From positions 3,301,001-3,365,000 of the forward strand of contig NZ_AP018694.1 in NCBI RefSeq assembly GCF_009689585.1: 64,000 bases of DNA. Reading direction: 5' to 3'. Each line of letters begins with the position of its first letter. The first letter of the stretch is position 1. Below are positions 19,079-28,165 of this stretch, one piece after another. The translations under genes and the position numbers were made by a program. The notes under the pieces are model-generated. The model was given only the letters and a program-made list of their open reading frames with translations. It had not been told where the DNA came from and did no database searches. Source of the DNA: Aquipluma nitroreducens. GTDB lineage: Bacteria; Bacteroidota; Bacteroidia; Bacteroidales; Prolixibacteraceae.

Positions 19079-19114
19079 AAAGGCGAATATTCATTCTTTG
19101 GATATTCGCCTTTT
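19079..19114 (+). terminator. terminator of aspS
   Basis: AAAGGCGAATAT pairs with ATATTCGCCTTT, followed by TCTCTTT; loop about 11 nt. Confidence 0.85.
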
Positions 19115-19198
19115 CTCTTTATAAAAGTAGCGTAAATTCATTTATTCCAAAATTTTACCTATTTTTCTAAAATCATAACTAACTTAAACGAATACCGC

Positions 19199-21172
19199 TT
19201 GCGCAGATCTATTCAAATATTGTTTTTGGTCTTATTATTAGCAAGTTCGGTTGCTGGTATTTCTGCATTTCCTGCAAGGAATGGGATTAAAAACGTATTG
19301 TTGATAAACTCTTATCATCAAGGCCTTGCCTGGACGGATAGTTTGACTATCGGGATAGTTAAAACATTTAAAACCCATCCGGATTATAATCTTTTCATTG
19401 AATATTTGAACTCCAAACAATTTGGCAAATCAACCTTTGAAATTGAAAAAGAATATTTTCAGAAGAAATATTCAGGGATTCAATTGGATGGATTATTAGT
19501 AACTGATAATGATGCGCTCGATTTTGTGATCCAATATGAAAAGGCGTTTTTCCCAGATGTTCCTGTGGTTTTTGCCGGAATTTCTAATCCGGAAGATTAT
19601 TCGTTAGACGGATCGAGGTATTATGGATTAAAGGAGAGTGGAAGCAATGAGAATGTTGTGGGGCTTATTCGGAATTTATTACCAAATTCTACACGATTAC
19701 TCGTTATTACTGATTTAACAACTACCGGATTAATTTACAGGAAAGAGTTTCTCAGACAGGCTCAAGTATTTAAGGATTTTACAATTTTGTTTCCTGAGGT
19801 GATTGATTTGGACACCATTTATCGAATGGTAAGTTCGGGAAAAGATTATGACGCTATTTATTACATCGGAATTAGTCAGGACAAGAATGGCAGGTTGGTG
19901 GATCCAATGCCACTTGTAAAACAAATTTGTCTTAGGGCGAAAGTACCGGTATTTACAAACGATCCGATTTATAACGGAGTTGGCATTGTTGGTGGCCTTT
20001 TCCAAAGTGGTAAAAGGCATGGAGCTAAATCGGTTGATTTGCTTATTAACCTGATGAATAAGACGTCAGTAGATTCAGTCCAACACGTTTATATAGAAGG
20101 ACAGAGTAGTTTTTTCGATCATAAAATGCTTGATAAGTACAATATCTCAGCAAAAAAACTTCCATTATATGCTGAAATTATCAATCAGAAAACTCTTTTT
20201 GACAAAGAAAAACTTGGCGTGTTATTTATCGTTTTGGTATTATTGAGTTTTGTTGTTGTCGTTCTTTCTGTTGTAAACCGAAGGCGCAAAAACAAACAAA
20301 AGAGAACCAATAGTCAACTTCGGGAAATAGAATCGCAGAAATTGGAATTAGAAGAAGCGCATGAACAACTTCGCAGGGTAATTTTAGAGTTAGAAAATGC
20401 TAACGATCGTCTGCTAGATACAAATGTCAGGTTAATGGAAGCTAAAAAGAAAGCCGAAGAATCGGATAATTTGAAATCAGCTTTCCTAGCCAATGTTTCG
20501 CACGAGATACGGACGCCACTGAATTCGATTGTTGGTTTTTCATCGTTGTTAAGTGAACCGGATTTAAGCGACGAGACAAAAAAAACATATATTGATCTGG
20601 TCGAATCAAATACCGAATCCCTGTTGGTTTTGATTGATGAAATTATCGACCTGTCAAAAATTGAGGCACAGCAGCTTACAATTAAGAAACTGAATTTCAG
20701 CATCGATTCGCTGATGTCTGAATTATTTCAGATCTTCAGTCAAACTCAAAATAACCCAAACGTTGAGCTGAGGATGAAGAAGCTTTCGGACGATAAAGAA
20801 CTGATTGTTAATTCTGATCGGATTCGGATTAGACAGATATTCATTAATTTACTTTCGAATGCAGCGAAATTTACCAATAATGGCTTTATTGAGTTTGGAT
20901 ACAGGGAAGATGATATTTATGGAATTGTATTGTACGTAAAAGATACAGGAATCGGGATCAGTAAAGAATATCACAAAGCTGTTTTCCATCGTTTCAGGAA
21001 ACTTAACGAGAACTCGGGAAAAGTATTCAGAGGGACTGGCTTAGGTTTGGCAATTACTCAAAAGTTGGTTGAGTTACTTGGAGGGAAAATCTGGATAGAG
21101 TCGAAATTGGGAGAAGGGACCTGTTTTATGTTTACAATCGAGAATTTTGTACTTCAGGATATTGGCCAATAA
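19199..21172 (+). CDS. sensor histidine kinase with ABC-type substrate-binding sensor domain
   Basis: 657 residues. The start codon is TTG (19199): no ATG exists in this frame before the signal peptide, and the next Met is deep in the sensor domain. Order: signal peptide (1-~24); a periplasmic ABC_sub_bind-like sensor domain (about 32-310, starting VLLINSYHQGLAWTDSL); one transmembrane helix (about 340-360); a coiled coil (about 370-420); a HisKA domain with the phospho-acceptor His near residue 435 in NVSHEIRTPLNSIVGF; and HATPase_c with N box FINLLSNAAKFT and GTGLGLAIT. No receiver domain and no response-regulator gene is adjacent, so it is an orphan kinase. The ligand is unknown. Confidence 0.9.
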   Translation: MRRSIQILFLVLLLASSVAGISAFPARNGIKNVLLINSYHQGLAWTDSLTIGIVKTFKTHPDYNLFIEYLNSKQFGKSTFEIEKEYFQKKYSGIQLDGLLVTDNDALDFVIQYEKAFFPDVPVVFAGISNPEDYSLDGSRYYGLKESGSNENVVGLIRNLLPNSTRLLVITDLTTTGLIYRKEFLRQAQVFKDFTILFPEVIDLDTIYRMVSSGKDYDAIYYIGISQDKNGRLVDPMPLVKQICLRAKVPVFTNDPIYNGVGIVGGLFQSGKRHGAKSVDLLINLMNKTSVDSVQHVYIEGQSSFFDHKMLDKYNISAKKLPLYAEIINQKTLFDKEKLGVLFIVLVLLSFVVVVLSVVNRRRKNKQKRTNSQLREIESQKLELEEAHEQLRRVILELENANDRLLDTNVRLMEAKKKAEESDNLKSAFLANVSHEIRTPLNSIVGFSSLLSEPDLSDETKKTYIDLVESNTESLLVLIDEIIDLSKIEAQQLTIKKLNFSIDSLMSELFQIFSQTQNNPNVELRMKKLSDDKELIVNSDRIRIRQIFINLLSNAAKFTNNGFIEFGYREDDIYGIVLYVKDTGIGISKEYHKAVFHRFRKLNENSGKVFRGTGLGLAITQKLVELLGGKIWIESKLGEGTCFMFTIENFVLQDIGQ

Positions 21173-21174
21173 AA

Positions 21175-21192
21175 AACCAGCCGGAGCTGGTT
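21175..21192 (-). terminator. terminator of the sufE/sufT-like operon
   Basis: AACCAGC-CGGA-GCTGGTT, read on the minus strand, is followed by a T run (TTTTTTATT). It lies 15 bp past the stop of the leftward operon, at the end of the kinase gene. Confidence 0.75.
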
Positions 21193-21206
21193 GAAATTTA
21201 TAAAGA

Positions 21207-21512
21207 TTAAAAAAATCCAAGTTCCAGACGAGCTTCTTCGCTCATCATCGATTTATCCCAGGGCGGATCAAATGTTAGTTCCACATCGGCTTCACTAATG
21301 CCATCAACAGCAAGAGCGGCCTGCCGCACATCTTCGACCAATATATCGGCAACGGGGCATCCCGGAGCAGTTAAAGTCATGATTATATTTGCCTTATTGG
21401 TCTCGTCAATGTCAACATTATAAATCAATCCCAAATCGTAAATGTTCACAGGTATTTCCGGATCATATACGTCTTTTAGTCTTTCAATTATTAAATCAAT
21501 TCTTGCATCCAT
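21207..21512 (-). CDS. MIP18/DUF59-family Fe-S assembly protein (SufT-like)
   Basis: 101 residues, a single DUF59 domain: VYDPEIPVNIYDLGLIYNVD near the N-terminus, TLTAPGCPVADILVEDV around the conserved Cys (about residue 51), and ELTFDPPWDKSMMSEEARLELGF at the C-terminus. All are hallmarks of the PaaD/SufT/MIP18 group, which helps load Fe-S clusters onto target proteins. It begins 3 bp after the sufE stop and is co-transcribed with it. The family name is clear; the exact target is not. Confidence 0.9.
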   Translation of the reverse strand: MDARIDLIIERLKDVYDPEIPVNIYDLGLIYNVDIDETNKANIIMTLTAPGCPVADILVEDVRQAALAVDGISEADVELTFDPPWDKSMMSEEARLELGFF

Positions 21513-21515
21513 CGC

Positions 21516-21947
21516 TCATTCTCCTTTTTCTGAAATTCTGTTATATGCAACAGCATAGAGTTTAATTTGTTTGATCATCGAAAGCAATCCATTTGACCTT
21601 GTTGGCGAAAGATGCTGTTTCAGGCCGATTTCGTCGACAAAGAAAAGTTCGTTGTTCAATATTTCTTCAGGTGTCCGGTTCGATACTACCCGTAATAACA
21701 GGGCGACCAATCCCTTTACAATTACAGCGTCACTTTCGCCCCTGAAAACGATTTTCCCGTCAACAAAGTCGGAAACCAACCAGACCCTCGACTGGCAACC
21801 TTTGATCAGGAATTGATCCGTTTTGTCTTTCGGATCCAAATCCTTCAGGTCGTTTCCCAATTCGATCAGGTAACTGTATTTATCCATCCAGTCATCGTAG
21901 ACCGAAAATTCTTCGATAATCTCTTTCTGTATCTCGTTTATTGTCAT
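21516..21947 (-). CDS. sufE: SufE-family sulfur acceptor protein
   Basis: 143 residues. SufE takes persulfide sulfur from the cysteine desulfurase SufS and passes it to the SufBCD scaffold. The acceptor Cys is C51 in LIKGCQSRVWL, the same position as in Escherichia coli SufE. The second half has VIVKGLVALLLRVVSNRTPEEI and LSPTRSNGLLSMIKQIK, both typical. First gene of a two-gene operon with the SufT-like gene. The partner desulfurase gene lies about 2 kb to the right, also on the minus strand but separated by rubrerythrin. Confidence 0.93.
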   Translation of the reverse strand: MTINEIQKEIIEEFSVYDDWMDKYSYLIELGNDLKDLDPKDKTDQFLIKGCQSRVWLVSDFVDGKIVFRGESDAVIVKGLVALLLRVVSNRTPEEILNNELFFVDEIGLKQHLSPTRSNGLLSMIKQIKLYAVAYNRISEKGE

Positions 21948-22212
21948 GGACTAAAGCTTAAAGGATGCAAATGTCGTTATTTTTTAATTTCCTGCAAAAA
22001 TATATTTGTCGACCTTGTGAATACTTAAGAAAGCTTAACAAATTGGTCAGTTTGCTGACTTGAAGGAACTTAATTTTTTATTTTGGATGAATTCCTTTCA
22101 AAACTACTTTTGAATGAGTCTAAATAGTCTAAAATTCTTTTTCACGCCTGATTAATTTGTATTTTTAGGAGATAGTTCAGTAAAAAATAAACAACAATAA
22201 AATGATTAATCT

Positions 22213-22788
22213 ATGGAAACATTAGCTGGATCACAAACTGAAAAAAATCTACTAAAAGCCTTTGCAGGAGAATCGCAGGCCCGCAATCGTTACGATTATT
22301 TTGCCAAGGTAGCAATGAAAGAGGGATTGGAGCAAATTGCTGCATTATTCGAAGAAACTGCCTTGAACGAACGTTCGCATGCTAAGCAGTTTTTTAAACA
22401 TCTGGAAGGTCGTCCAGTTGAAATCACGGCCACTTATCCCGCCGGAAAGATTGGCACAACACTCGAAAACCTGAAAGCTGCAGCCGATGGTGAAAACGAA
22501 GAATGGACTGAATTGTATCCTGAATTTGCCCGTATTGCCGACGAAGAAGGATTCAAACGGATTGCATTGCTTTTCCGATCGATTGCCAAGGTTGAACAAG
22601 CGCATGAGAAGCGTTACCGGAAGTTGTATGAAAACCTCGAAGAAGGTAAAGTTTTTAAACGCGAAGGCAAAGTTGTTTGGAAATGCCGTGTTTGCGGATT
22701 CCTGCACGAATCAACCACTCCACCATTGAAATGCCCGGTTTGCGAACATCCTCAGGCTTATTTCGAAATTGAAGCTGAGAATTATTAG
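22213..22788 (+). CDS. rbr: rubrerythrin
   Basis: 191 residues. The N-terminal ferritin-like four-helix domain carries the di-iron Glu/His ligands: AGESQARNRYDYFA, ETALNERSHAKQFFKHLEG, EGFKRIALLFRSIAKVEQAHEKRY. The C-terminal rubredoxin domain has CRVCG and CPVC knuckles binding one Fe. Rubrerythrin reduces hydrogen peroxide in anaerobes and microaerophiles, which suits the surrounding Fe-S assembly genes. Transcribed divergently from sufE and convergently with sufS; it has its own terminator. Confidence 0.96.
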   Translation: METLAGSQTEKNLLKAFAGESQARNRYDYFAKVAMKEGLEQIAALFEETALNERSHAKQFFKHLEGRPVEITATYPAGKIGTTLENLKAAADGENEEWTELYPEFARIADEEGFKRIALLFRSIAKVEQAHEKRYRKLYENLEEGKVFKREGKVVWKCRVCGFLHESTTPPLKCPVCEHPQAYFEIEAENY

Positions 22789-22810
22789 TGTGTGTATAGT
22801 CTTCTAAATA

Positions 22811-22844
22811 AAAGAGCTTGATTCAGGATCGAATCAAGCTCTTT
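22811..22844. terminator. terminator between rubrerythrin and sufS
   Basis: A perfect 14-bp stem AAAGAGCTTGATTC / GAATCAAGCTCTTT with a 6-nt loop, then TATTTTT. It serves the rubrerythrin gene and lies just past the sufS stop. Confidence 0.92.
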
Positions 22845-22861
22845 TATTTTTGCCGGTGGTG

Positions 22862-24103
22862 TTAAAACATGGCGATTACCTTTTTCAAGGCTTCAACAAA
22901 TACATCAATCTCTTCTTTGGTATTGTAAACAGCAAACGAAGCGCGAACCGTTCCCTGAATGTCGAAATGGTCCATCAGCGGATCGGCGCAATGATGACCT
23001 GTCCGGACGGCAATTCCAAACTTATCGAGCATGGTTCCCAAATCGAAGAAATGTATGCCTTCAACATTGAACGAAATTACACCCGATTTTAGCGCTTGTA
23101 TGCCGTAAATCCGCAAACCCGGGATCACAATTAATTTTGATGTGGCATACTCGAGCAATTCATGCTCCCATGAAGCCAGATTTTCAAGGCCAATACTTAG
23201 CAAATAATCGATGGCCGCACCAAATGCAATTACATCACTAATGTTTGGTGTTCCGGCCTCAAATTTATAAGGTAACTCGTTGTATGTTGTTCCTGAAAAT
23301 TTCACTTCCGAAATCATTTCTCCACCGCCCTGGTAAGGTGGCATTTGTTCGAGCAACTCCTTTTTCCCATACAACACACCAACGCCGTTGGGGCCGTACA
23401 TTTTGTGGGCTGAAAAAGCATAAAAGTCAACATCCAAATCCTGAACGTCGATTTGCCGGTGGGGCGCTGCCTGCGCGCCATCCACAAAAATGCGGATGTC
23501 TTTTGTGTGAGCTATTCGAGCAATCGTTGCTACCGGATTAATTGTTCCCAAAACATTCGAAACATGTGCGACAGCAATCAATTTGGTTTTTGGCGTGATT
23601 AATTGGTCGAGTTTTTCAATTTGCAAACGTCCGTCATCATCAATCGGGAGCATCACAATTTTGGCGCCTTTTCGGCCAGCCATCAGTTGCCACGGAACAA
23701 TATTCGAATGGTGTTCCATTTCCGAAACGATAATTTCATCCCCTTCCCGAACAAAGGCTTCACCAAACGAAAAGGCTGCCAGATTGATGCTTTCAGTAGT
23801 TCCTTTGGTGAAAATAATTTGTTCACGGCTTTCTGCATTGATCAGGTTTTTCACCTTTTCGCGGGTTTCTTCATAGGCAGCGGTGGCTTTGTCGGCCATG
23901 AAATGCGCTCCACGGTGAATGTTTCCGTAGTATTCGGTGTAAGTTTGGTTCAGTGCATCAATAACCTGCTGCGGGCGTTGCGTTGTTGCCGCATTGTCGA
24001 AATAAACCAGTTGCCGCTTGTAGATTTTTTGATCCAGAATAGGAAAATCTTCGCGTATTTTTTGAATTTCTATCGTCATTTTCGTTTGTTTTGGGTACTT
24101 CAT
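22862..24103 (-). CDS. sufS: cysteine desulfurase SufS
   Basis: A PLP-dependent cysteine desulfurase that supplies sulfur for Fe-S clusters and delivers it to SufE. The PLP Lys is in FYAFSAHKMYGPNGVG, and the active-site Cys is at about residue 372 in RTGHHCADPL, the group II (SufS) form with a short catalytic loop. The full frame gives 413 residues; the ATG at 24103 sits 20 bp behind a TATATTTG box and is kept, although a second Met 8 codons later (MTIEIQ) is also plausible. The genes sufBCD are not in the window. Confidence 0.95.
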   Translation of the reverse strand: MKYPKQTKMTIEIQKIREDFPILDQKIYKRQLVYFDNAATTQRPQQVIDALNQTYTEYYGNIHRGAHFMADKATAAYEETREKVKNLINAESREQIIFTKGTTESINLAAFSFGEAFVREGDEIIVSEMEHHSNIVPWQLMAGRKGAKIVMLPIDDDGRLQIEKLDQLITPKTKLIAVAHVSNVLGTINPVATIARIAHTKDIRIFVDGAQAAPHRQIDVQDLDVDFYAFSAHKMYGPNGVGVLYGKKELLEQMPPYQGGGEMISEVKFSGTTYNELPYKFEAGTPNISDVIAFGAAIDYLLSIGLENLASWEHELLEYATSKLIVIPGLRIYGIQALKSGVISFNVEGIHFFDLGTMLDKFGIAVRTGHHCADPLMDHFDIQGTVRASFAVYNTKEEIDVFVEALKKVIAMF

Positions 24104-24123
24104 GAAGTGCCGCTAATCCGTTT

Positions 24124-24131
24124 CAAATATA
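24124..24131 (-). promoter_or_regulatory. -7 box TATATTTG for sufS
   Basis: An exact consensus on the minus strand, 20 bp before the sufS ATG. Confidence 0.6.
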
Positions 24132-24275
24132 ACAGAATTAAACAAAGGATATTCTTGTCCGGATTTTCTGTTTGATGCAATTGCTTAATCTTCCTATAAC
24201 TTTTTTGTAAAAATCCTTTCCACAAAAGATTATTGGTTATTTTTATCGTGCTTAAAAATTAAAAGGTCAATTGAT

Positions 24276-25646
24276 ATGAGGGGGATTTTATTATTTATTG
24301 GAATTCTGGCTACAGGAAGCCTGTTGGCACAAGAAATTTCTAAACCTGAAATGGACAAAATCAGGTCAGGATTTAAAAAGGACGCCTACACCAAGGCGAT
24401 GCAAAATGCGCTTTCGTCAAACGACATAAGCAAGCTGGCATGGAATCGTGATAATGTGGGAACAACCGACCAGTTATTTACTTACCGGGTCGATGTTTCA
24501 GGAATAACAGACCAGAAAAGTTCGGGACGTTGCTGGATGTTTTCTTCGTTAAACCTTTTCCGTCCGATGGCGATGAAACAATTCAACCTGGCAGAATTCG
24601 AGTTTTCTGAAACTTACCTGTATTTCTACGATTTGCTCGAAAAAGCCAATCTCTTCCTGAATAATATGGAAAATTCGGCCAATCTGCCGATCGAAAACGA
24701 AAAGGTTCGTTGGTATTTGAAATCACCTGTTGACGATGGTGGGCAGTGGATTAACTTTGTGAACCTGGCCAATAAATACGGAATGGTTCCCAAAGAAACG
24801 ATGGGTGAAACCAATTCGAGCGAAAACACTTCGCTTTTGACCAGGTTCATCAACACTAAATTGCGTGAAGATGCGATTGAAATCCGCGAACTGAAAAATG
24901 TCAAAGCCGATCCGAAGAAGTTGGCAGCCCGCAAAACTGAGATGCTTTCGGAAATTTACCGGATGTTGGCGCTCAATCTGGGCGAGCCTCCAACCGAGTT
25001 TCAATGGAGGTATAAAAACAAGGACAAAAAGATTGCTGATGTAAAAACATATACGCCTCAGAGTTTCATGGCCGATGTTTTTGGCGACACCAAACTCGAA
25101 GATTATGTGATGATTATGAATGATCCATCTCGTCCGTTCTGGAAACATTACGAAGTGGAGAATTATCGCAACACCGAAGAAGGGAAAAACTGGCACTATG
25201 TAAATCTTCCGAACGATGTGATTAAAGAATTTTGTATTGCTTCGATCAAAAACAATGAAGCGCTTTATGCATCGTGCGATGTGGGCAAACAATTGCGTCG
25301 CGATGTTGGGATTCTGGATGTTGATAATTTCGATTACGAATCGGTTTACGGTGTGAAGTTCGGCATGAACAAAGCACAACGAATTGAAACCGGCGAAAGC
25401 GGTTCGAGCCACGGTATGGCCTTGATTGCTGTGGATGTTGATGCACAACAAAAGCCTGTTAAATGGCAGTTCGAAAATAGTTGGGGGCCAACAGCCGGAG
25501 AGAAAGGCTATCTCACCTTTACCGATGCGTGGTTTAACGAATACATGTTCCGGTTTGTGGTGAATAAGAAATATTTGACAGCCAAAGTTCTTGAAATCTA
25601 CGGTCAGAAACCCGAAATGCTTCCTCCCTGGGATCCAATGTTCTAA
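24276..25646 (+). CDS. C1-family cysteine peptidase (bleomycin hydrolase / aminopeptidase C type)
   Basis: 456 residues with an N-terminal signal peptide (1-~18, ending LLAQE), so probably periplasmic or lipid-anchored, unlike the cytoplasmic PepC of Firmicutes. Papain-type catalytic triad: Cys86 in SSGRCWMFSSL, His379 in SGSSHGMALIAV, and Asn401 in FENSWGP. The C-terminus (LPPWDPMF) ends shortly after the fold, close to the position where bleomycin hydrolases use their C-terminal tail to enforce aminopeptidase activity. The gene stands alone, followed by a clear terminator. Confidence 0.93.
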   Translation: MRGILLFIGILATGSLLAQEISKPEMDKIRSGFKKDAYTKAMQNALSSNDISKLAWNRDNVGTTDQLFTYRVDVSGITDQKSSGRCWMFSSLNLFRPMAMKQFNLAEFEFSETYLYFYDLLEKANLFLNNMENSANLPIENEKVRWYLKSPVDDGGQWINFVNLANKYGMVPKETMGETNSSENTSLLTRFINTKLREDAIEIRELKNVKADPKKLAARKTEMLSEIYRMLALNLGEPPTEFQWRYKNKDKKIADVKTYTPQSFMADVFGDTKLEDYVMIMNDPSRPFWKHYEVENYRNTEEGKNWHYVNLPNDVIKEFCIASIKNNEALYASCDVGKQLRRDVGILDVDNFDYESVYGVKFGMNKAQRIETGESGSSHGMALIAVDVDAQQKPVKWQFENSWGPTAGEKGYLTFTDAWFNEYMFRFVVNKKYLTAKVLEIYGQKPEMLPPWDPMF

Positions 25647-25658
25647 CGAATATATTCC

Positions 25659-25693
25659 TGATCCGATGACCCAAAATCATCGGATCAGTTTTT
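25659..25693 (+). terminator. terminator of the peptidase gene
   Basis: CTGATCCGATGA pairs with TCATCGGATCAG around a 7-nt loop and is followed by TTTTTAT. Confidence 0.9.
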
Positions 25694-25721
25694 ATAAGAA
25701 ATTTCAATCTTAAATTTTTGG

Positions 25722-27221
25722 ATGAATTCAATTGAATTTAAACATATTTCTTTTAAAACTGACGACAAAACGATTCTGAAAGATATTTCGTTTGATTTGC
25801 CAGAAGGTCATTCCATGGCTATTGTTGGCCCATCGGGTTGCGGAAAAACAACGTTGGGAAGATTGATCGCACAAAAACTGATTCCTTCTTCAGGCGAGAT
25901 TCTGTTTCCTGAAGGTGCGGTTTGCCAAATGGTGGAGCAGCAGGATAATTTTATGACGGTTTCCCGCATCGGATCGAGTTATTATGGCCAACGATACGAA
26001 AATCAGGGGATGGATGAAGCCCCTTCGGTACAGTCGTTTTTGCAACAAACAACTTCCGATGTCGATTGGGTAATGCTGTTGATGGATATTGCTCATCTGA
26101 AGAACAGCAAGTTGATGCAGTTGAGTAACGGCGAACGTAAACGTACCCAATTGGCTGCTGCATTGCTCGAACATCCTGATTTGCTGGTACTCGATCAGCC
26201 TTTCGTTGGACTCGATGTTCTTTCGCGACAAAAACTGACCACGCAGATTGGCGAGTTACACCAATCGGGGAAGGCCATTGTTTTGATTTGTGATCCGCTG
26301 CATCTTCCGGAGCAAATGGATTGGGTACTTGTGCTTGGAAATGGGCGATTGGTTCAGTGGGTTCGGCGAGCCGATTATATTCCGGAACGACTGGTGGAAG
26401 ATGCACCTGAAACAATGGAACACAGTTTTGCTGAATTGCAGGTTTCGTCGGAAGATCAGTTTGAATTTGCGGTAAAGATGAACGCGGTAAATGTTGTTCA
26501 CGGCGAACGCGAAATCCTGAAAAATATCAATTGGACGGTGCGAAAAGGAGAGCGTTGGGCGCTGATGGGACCAAATGGTGCAGGAAAAACAACTTTACTT
26601 AGCCTGATTACGGCCGATAATCCGCAGGGATATGTGAACGACTTGACTCTTTTTGACCGGAAACGTGGCAGTGGCGAAAGCATTTGGGATATTAAAAAGC
26701 GAATTGGCTATGTTTCTCCTGAACTCCACCTGTATTTTTTGCGTGGAAAGGGTATTTTCAATACCATTCCTGGATTGGAAAAATCAATTTCTTCCGGCGG
26801 TAACTCGCTTCGTTGCGATGAGGTGATTACTTCCGGCTTTAACGATCAGATTGGGTTTTCGTCATCGAACAGCGATTATCAGAAAAAAGCGGTAAAGGCC
26901 TGGTTCCCAATTCTACAGTTGGAACATTTGTCCGATAGCCGGTTTGCTGATGCCTCGCTGAGCGAACAACGTTTGTTGCTTTTGGCTCGCGCCTTGGTGA
27001 AGATGCCTTCACTTCTGATTTTGGATGAACCTTGTCAGGGGCTCGACTCGCATCAAATACGCCGTTTTACCCGAATGCTCGACGTGATTTGCTCTCATTT
27101 GGAAACAACGGTGATTTATGTAACCCATTATCCGGAAGAAATTCCACAATCTGTGACCAAATTGCTGCAACTCGAAAATGGGCAAGTGAAATTTTGTGGG
27201 TCATTTTTTCCGGAATCGTAA
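25722..27221 (+). CDS. tandem ATP-binding cassette protein (ModF/PhrA-like)
   Basis: 499 residues with two ABC nucleotide-binding domains and no membrane segment. First domain: Walker A GPSGCGKTTLGR (about 36-47), signature LSNGERKRTQLAAALLEHP, Walker B LLVLDQP. Second domain: Walker A GPNGAGKTTLLS (about 286-297), degenerate signature LSEQRLLLLARALVKMP, Walker B LLILDEP. This matches the ModF/PhrA family, linked with molybdate transport in some bacteria. No permease gene is adjacent, so the partner is unknown. The weak second signature suggests asymmetric ATP use. Confidence 0.88.
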   Translation: MNSIEFKHISFKTDDKTILKDISFDLPEGHSMAIVGPSGCGKTTLGRLIAQKLIPSSGEILFPEGAVCQMVEQQDNFMTVSRIGSSYYGQRYENQGMDEAPSVQSFLQQTTSDVDWVMLLMDIAHLKNSKLMQLSNGERKRTQLAAALLEHPDLLVLDQPFVGLDVLSRQKLTTQIGELHQSGKAIVLICDPLHLPEQMDWVLVLGNGRLVQWVRRADYIPERLVEDAPETMEHSFAELQVSSEDQFEFAVKMNAVNVVHGEREILKNINWTVRKGERWALMGPNGAGKTTLLSLITADNPQGYVNDLTLFDRKRGSGESIWDIKKRIGYVSPELHLYFLRGKGIFNTIPGLEKSISSGGNSLRCDEVITSGFNDQIGFSSSNSDYQKKAVKAWFPILQLEHLSDSRFADASLSEQRLLLLARALVKMPSLLILDEPCQGLDSHQIRRFTRMLDVICSHLETTVIYVTHYPEEIPQSVTKLLQLENGQVKFCGSFFPES

Positions 27222-27261
27222 AAATCAGTTCAGGGAGAACCAATCTAAATTAAAACTGTTC

Positions 27262-27269
27262 TACCTTTG
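27262..27269 (+). promoter_or_regulatory. -7 box TACCTTTG for the dapF-like gene
   Basis: An exact TAnnTTTG match 22 bp before the ATG at 27292. It decides against the in-frame start 32 codons upstream, which overlaps the ABC gene. Confidence 0.6.
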
Positions 27270-27291
27270 CTCAGGAACAAAAACTCTTCTT

Positions 27292-28158
27292 ATGCAAAAC
27301 TTTTTTGTCAAATCACACGGGCTCGGAAACGACTATTTTGTTTTGAACGAGGCCGAACTTTCCTTTAAGCTGAATGAAAAAAACATCCAGTTGCTTTGCG
27401 ATGTACATTATGGAATCGGATCAGATGGAATTCTCCTGAAAGTGCCTTCCGATAAAGCAGACTTTGGTTTGAAAATATACAATCCTGATGGATCGGAAGC
27501 CGAAAAGAGTGGAAACGGATTGCGTATTTTCGCGAAATACCTGTACGATTATAGTCATACTTCAGGTAAAAAATTCACCATCGAAACGCTTGGTGGAATT
27601 GTAACTGCTGAAGTGACCCGCGAAACTAAGGGAATTGCCAGTCAGGTGAAAGTTGATATGGGAAAAGCCATTTTTGATTCGCACCAGATTCCGGTTACTT
27701 GCGATTCGCCAGAATGCCTGGATCATCCGCTGAATATAGTTGACGAAACCTACCTGATTAACTGTGTGTCAGTTGGGAATCCGCATTGTGTTATTCTTCG
27801 CGATCGACTGGTTGAAGGTGAAATATTGAAACATGGTTCAGAAATTGAGAACCATCCCATGTTTCCGCACCGGATTAATGTTCAGTTTGCCAAAGTAATT
27901 TCGCGTAACGAGGTGGAAATTCTAATTTGGGAGCGAGGTGCCGGTTACACGCTGGCCTCCGGGAGTTCGTCGTGCGCCGTAGCTGCTGTAATGGTAAAAA
28001 AAGGACTAACTGATCGGGTATTAAGCCTGAAAATGCCCGGAGGAACCCTTCACATTGAAATTGATGAAGATTGGAATATCCGCATGATTGGCGAAGTTCG
28101 CGAAATTGCTTCAGGCTATTTAAGTGATGAATTGATTGCAGATGCACTTTGTTTGTAA
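27292..28158 (+). CDS. diaminopimelate epimerase family protein with Ser/Ser in place of the catalytic Cys pair
   Basis: 288 residues, DapF fold, starting MQNFFVKSHGLGNDYFVL. The family blocks are present: NPDGSEAEKSGNGLRIFAKY, SVGNPHCVI, and WERGAGYTLASGSSSCAVAA. In DapF both active-site positions are Cys, in the motifs CGNG and ACGTG. Here the codons are AGT (residue 73) and TCC (residue 223), both Ser, so the classic two-base cysteine epimerisation is not expected unless Ser can substitute. The next gene is a DAP-decarboxylase-type enzyme, so a lysine/DAP-related role remains likely. The upstream in-frame start is rejected because a promoter box lies between. I therefore do not assign the gene symbol. 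Confidence 0.85.
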   Translation: MQNFFVKSHGLGNDYFVLNEAELSFKLNEKNIQLLCDVHYGIGSDGILLKVPSDKADFGLKIYNPDGSEAEKSGNGLRIFAKYLYDYSHTSGKKFTIETLGGIVTAEVTRETKGIASQVKVDMGKAIFDSHQIPVTCDSPECLDHPLNIVDETYLINCVSVGNPHCVILRDRLVEGEILKHGSEIENHPMFPHRINVQFAKVISRNEVEILIWERGAGYTLASGSSSCAVAAVMVKKGLTDRVLSLKMPGGTLHIEIDEDWNIRMIGEVREIASGYLSDELIADALCL

Positions 28159-28165
28159 AAATCTG

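Noticed and set aside
27196-27291. N-terminal extension of the dapF-like gene overlapping the ABC gene
   Set aside because: The -7 box at 27262 lies inside it, and the DapF fold starts exactly at the ATG at 27292.
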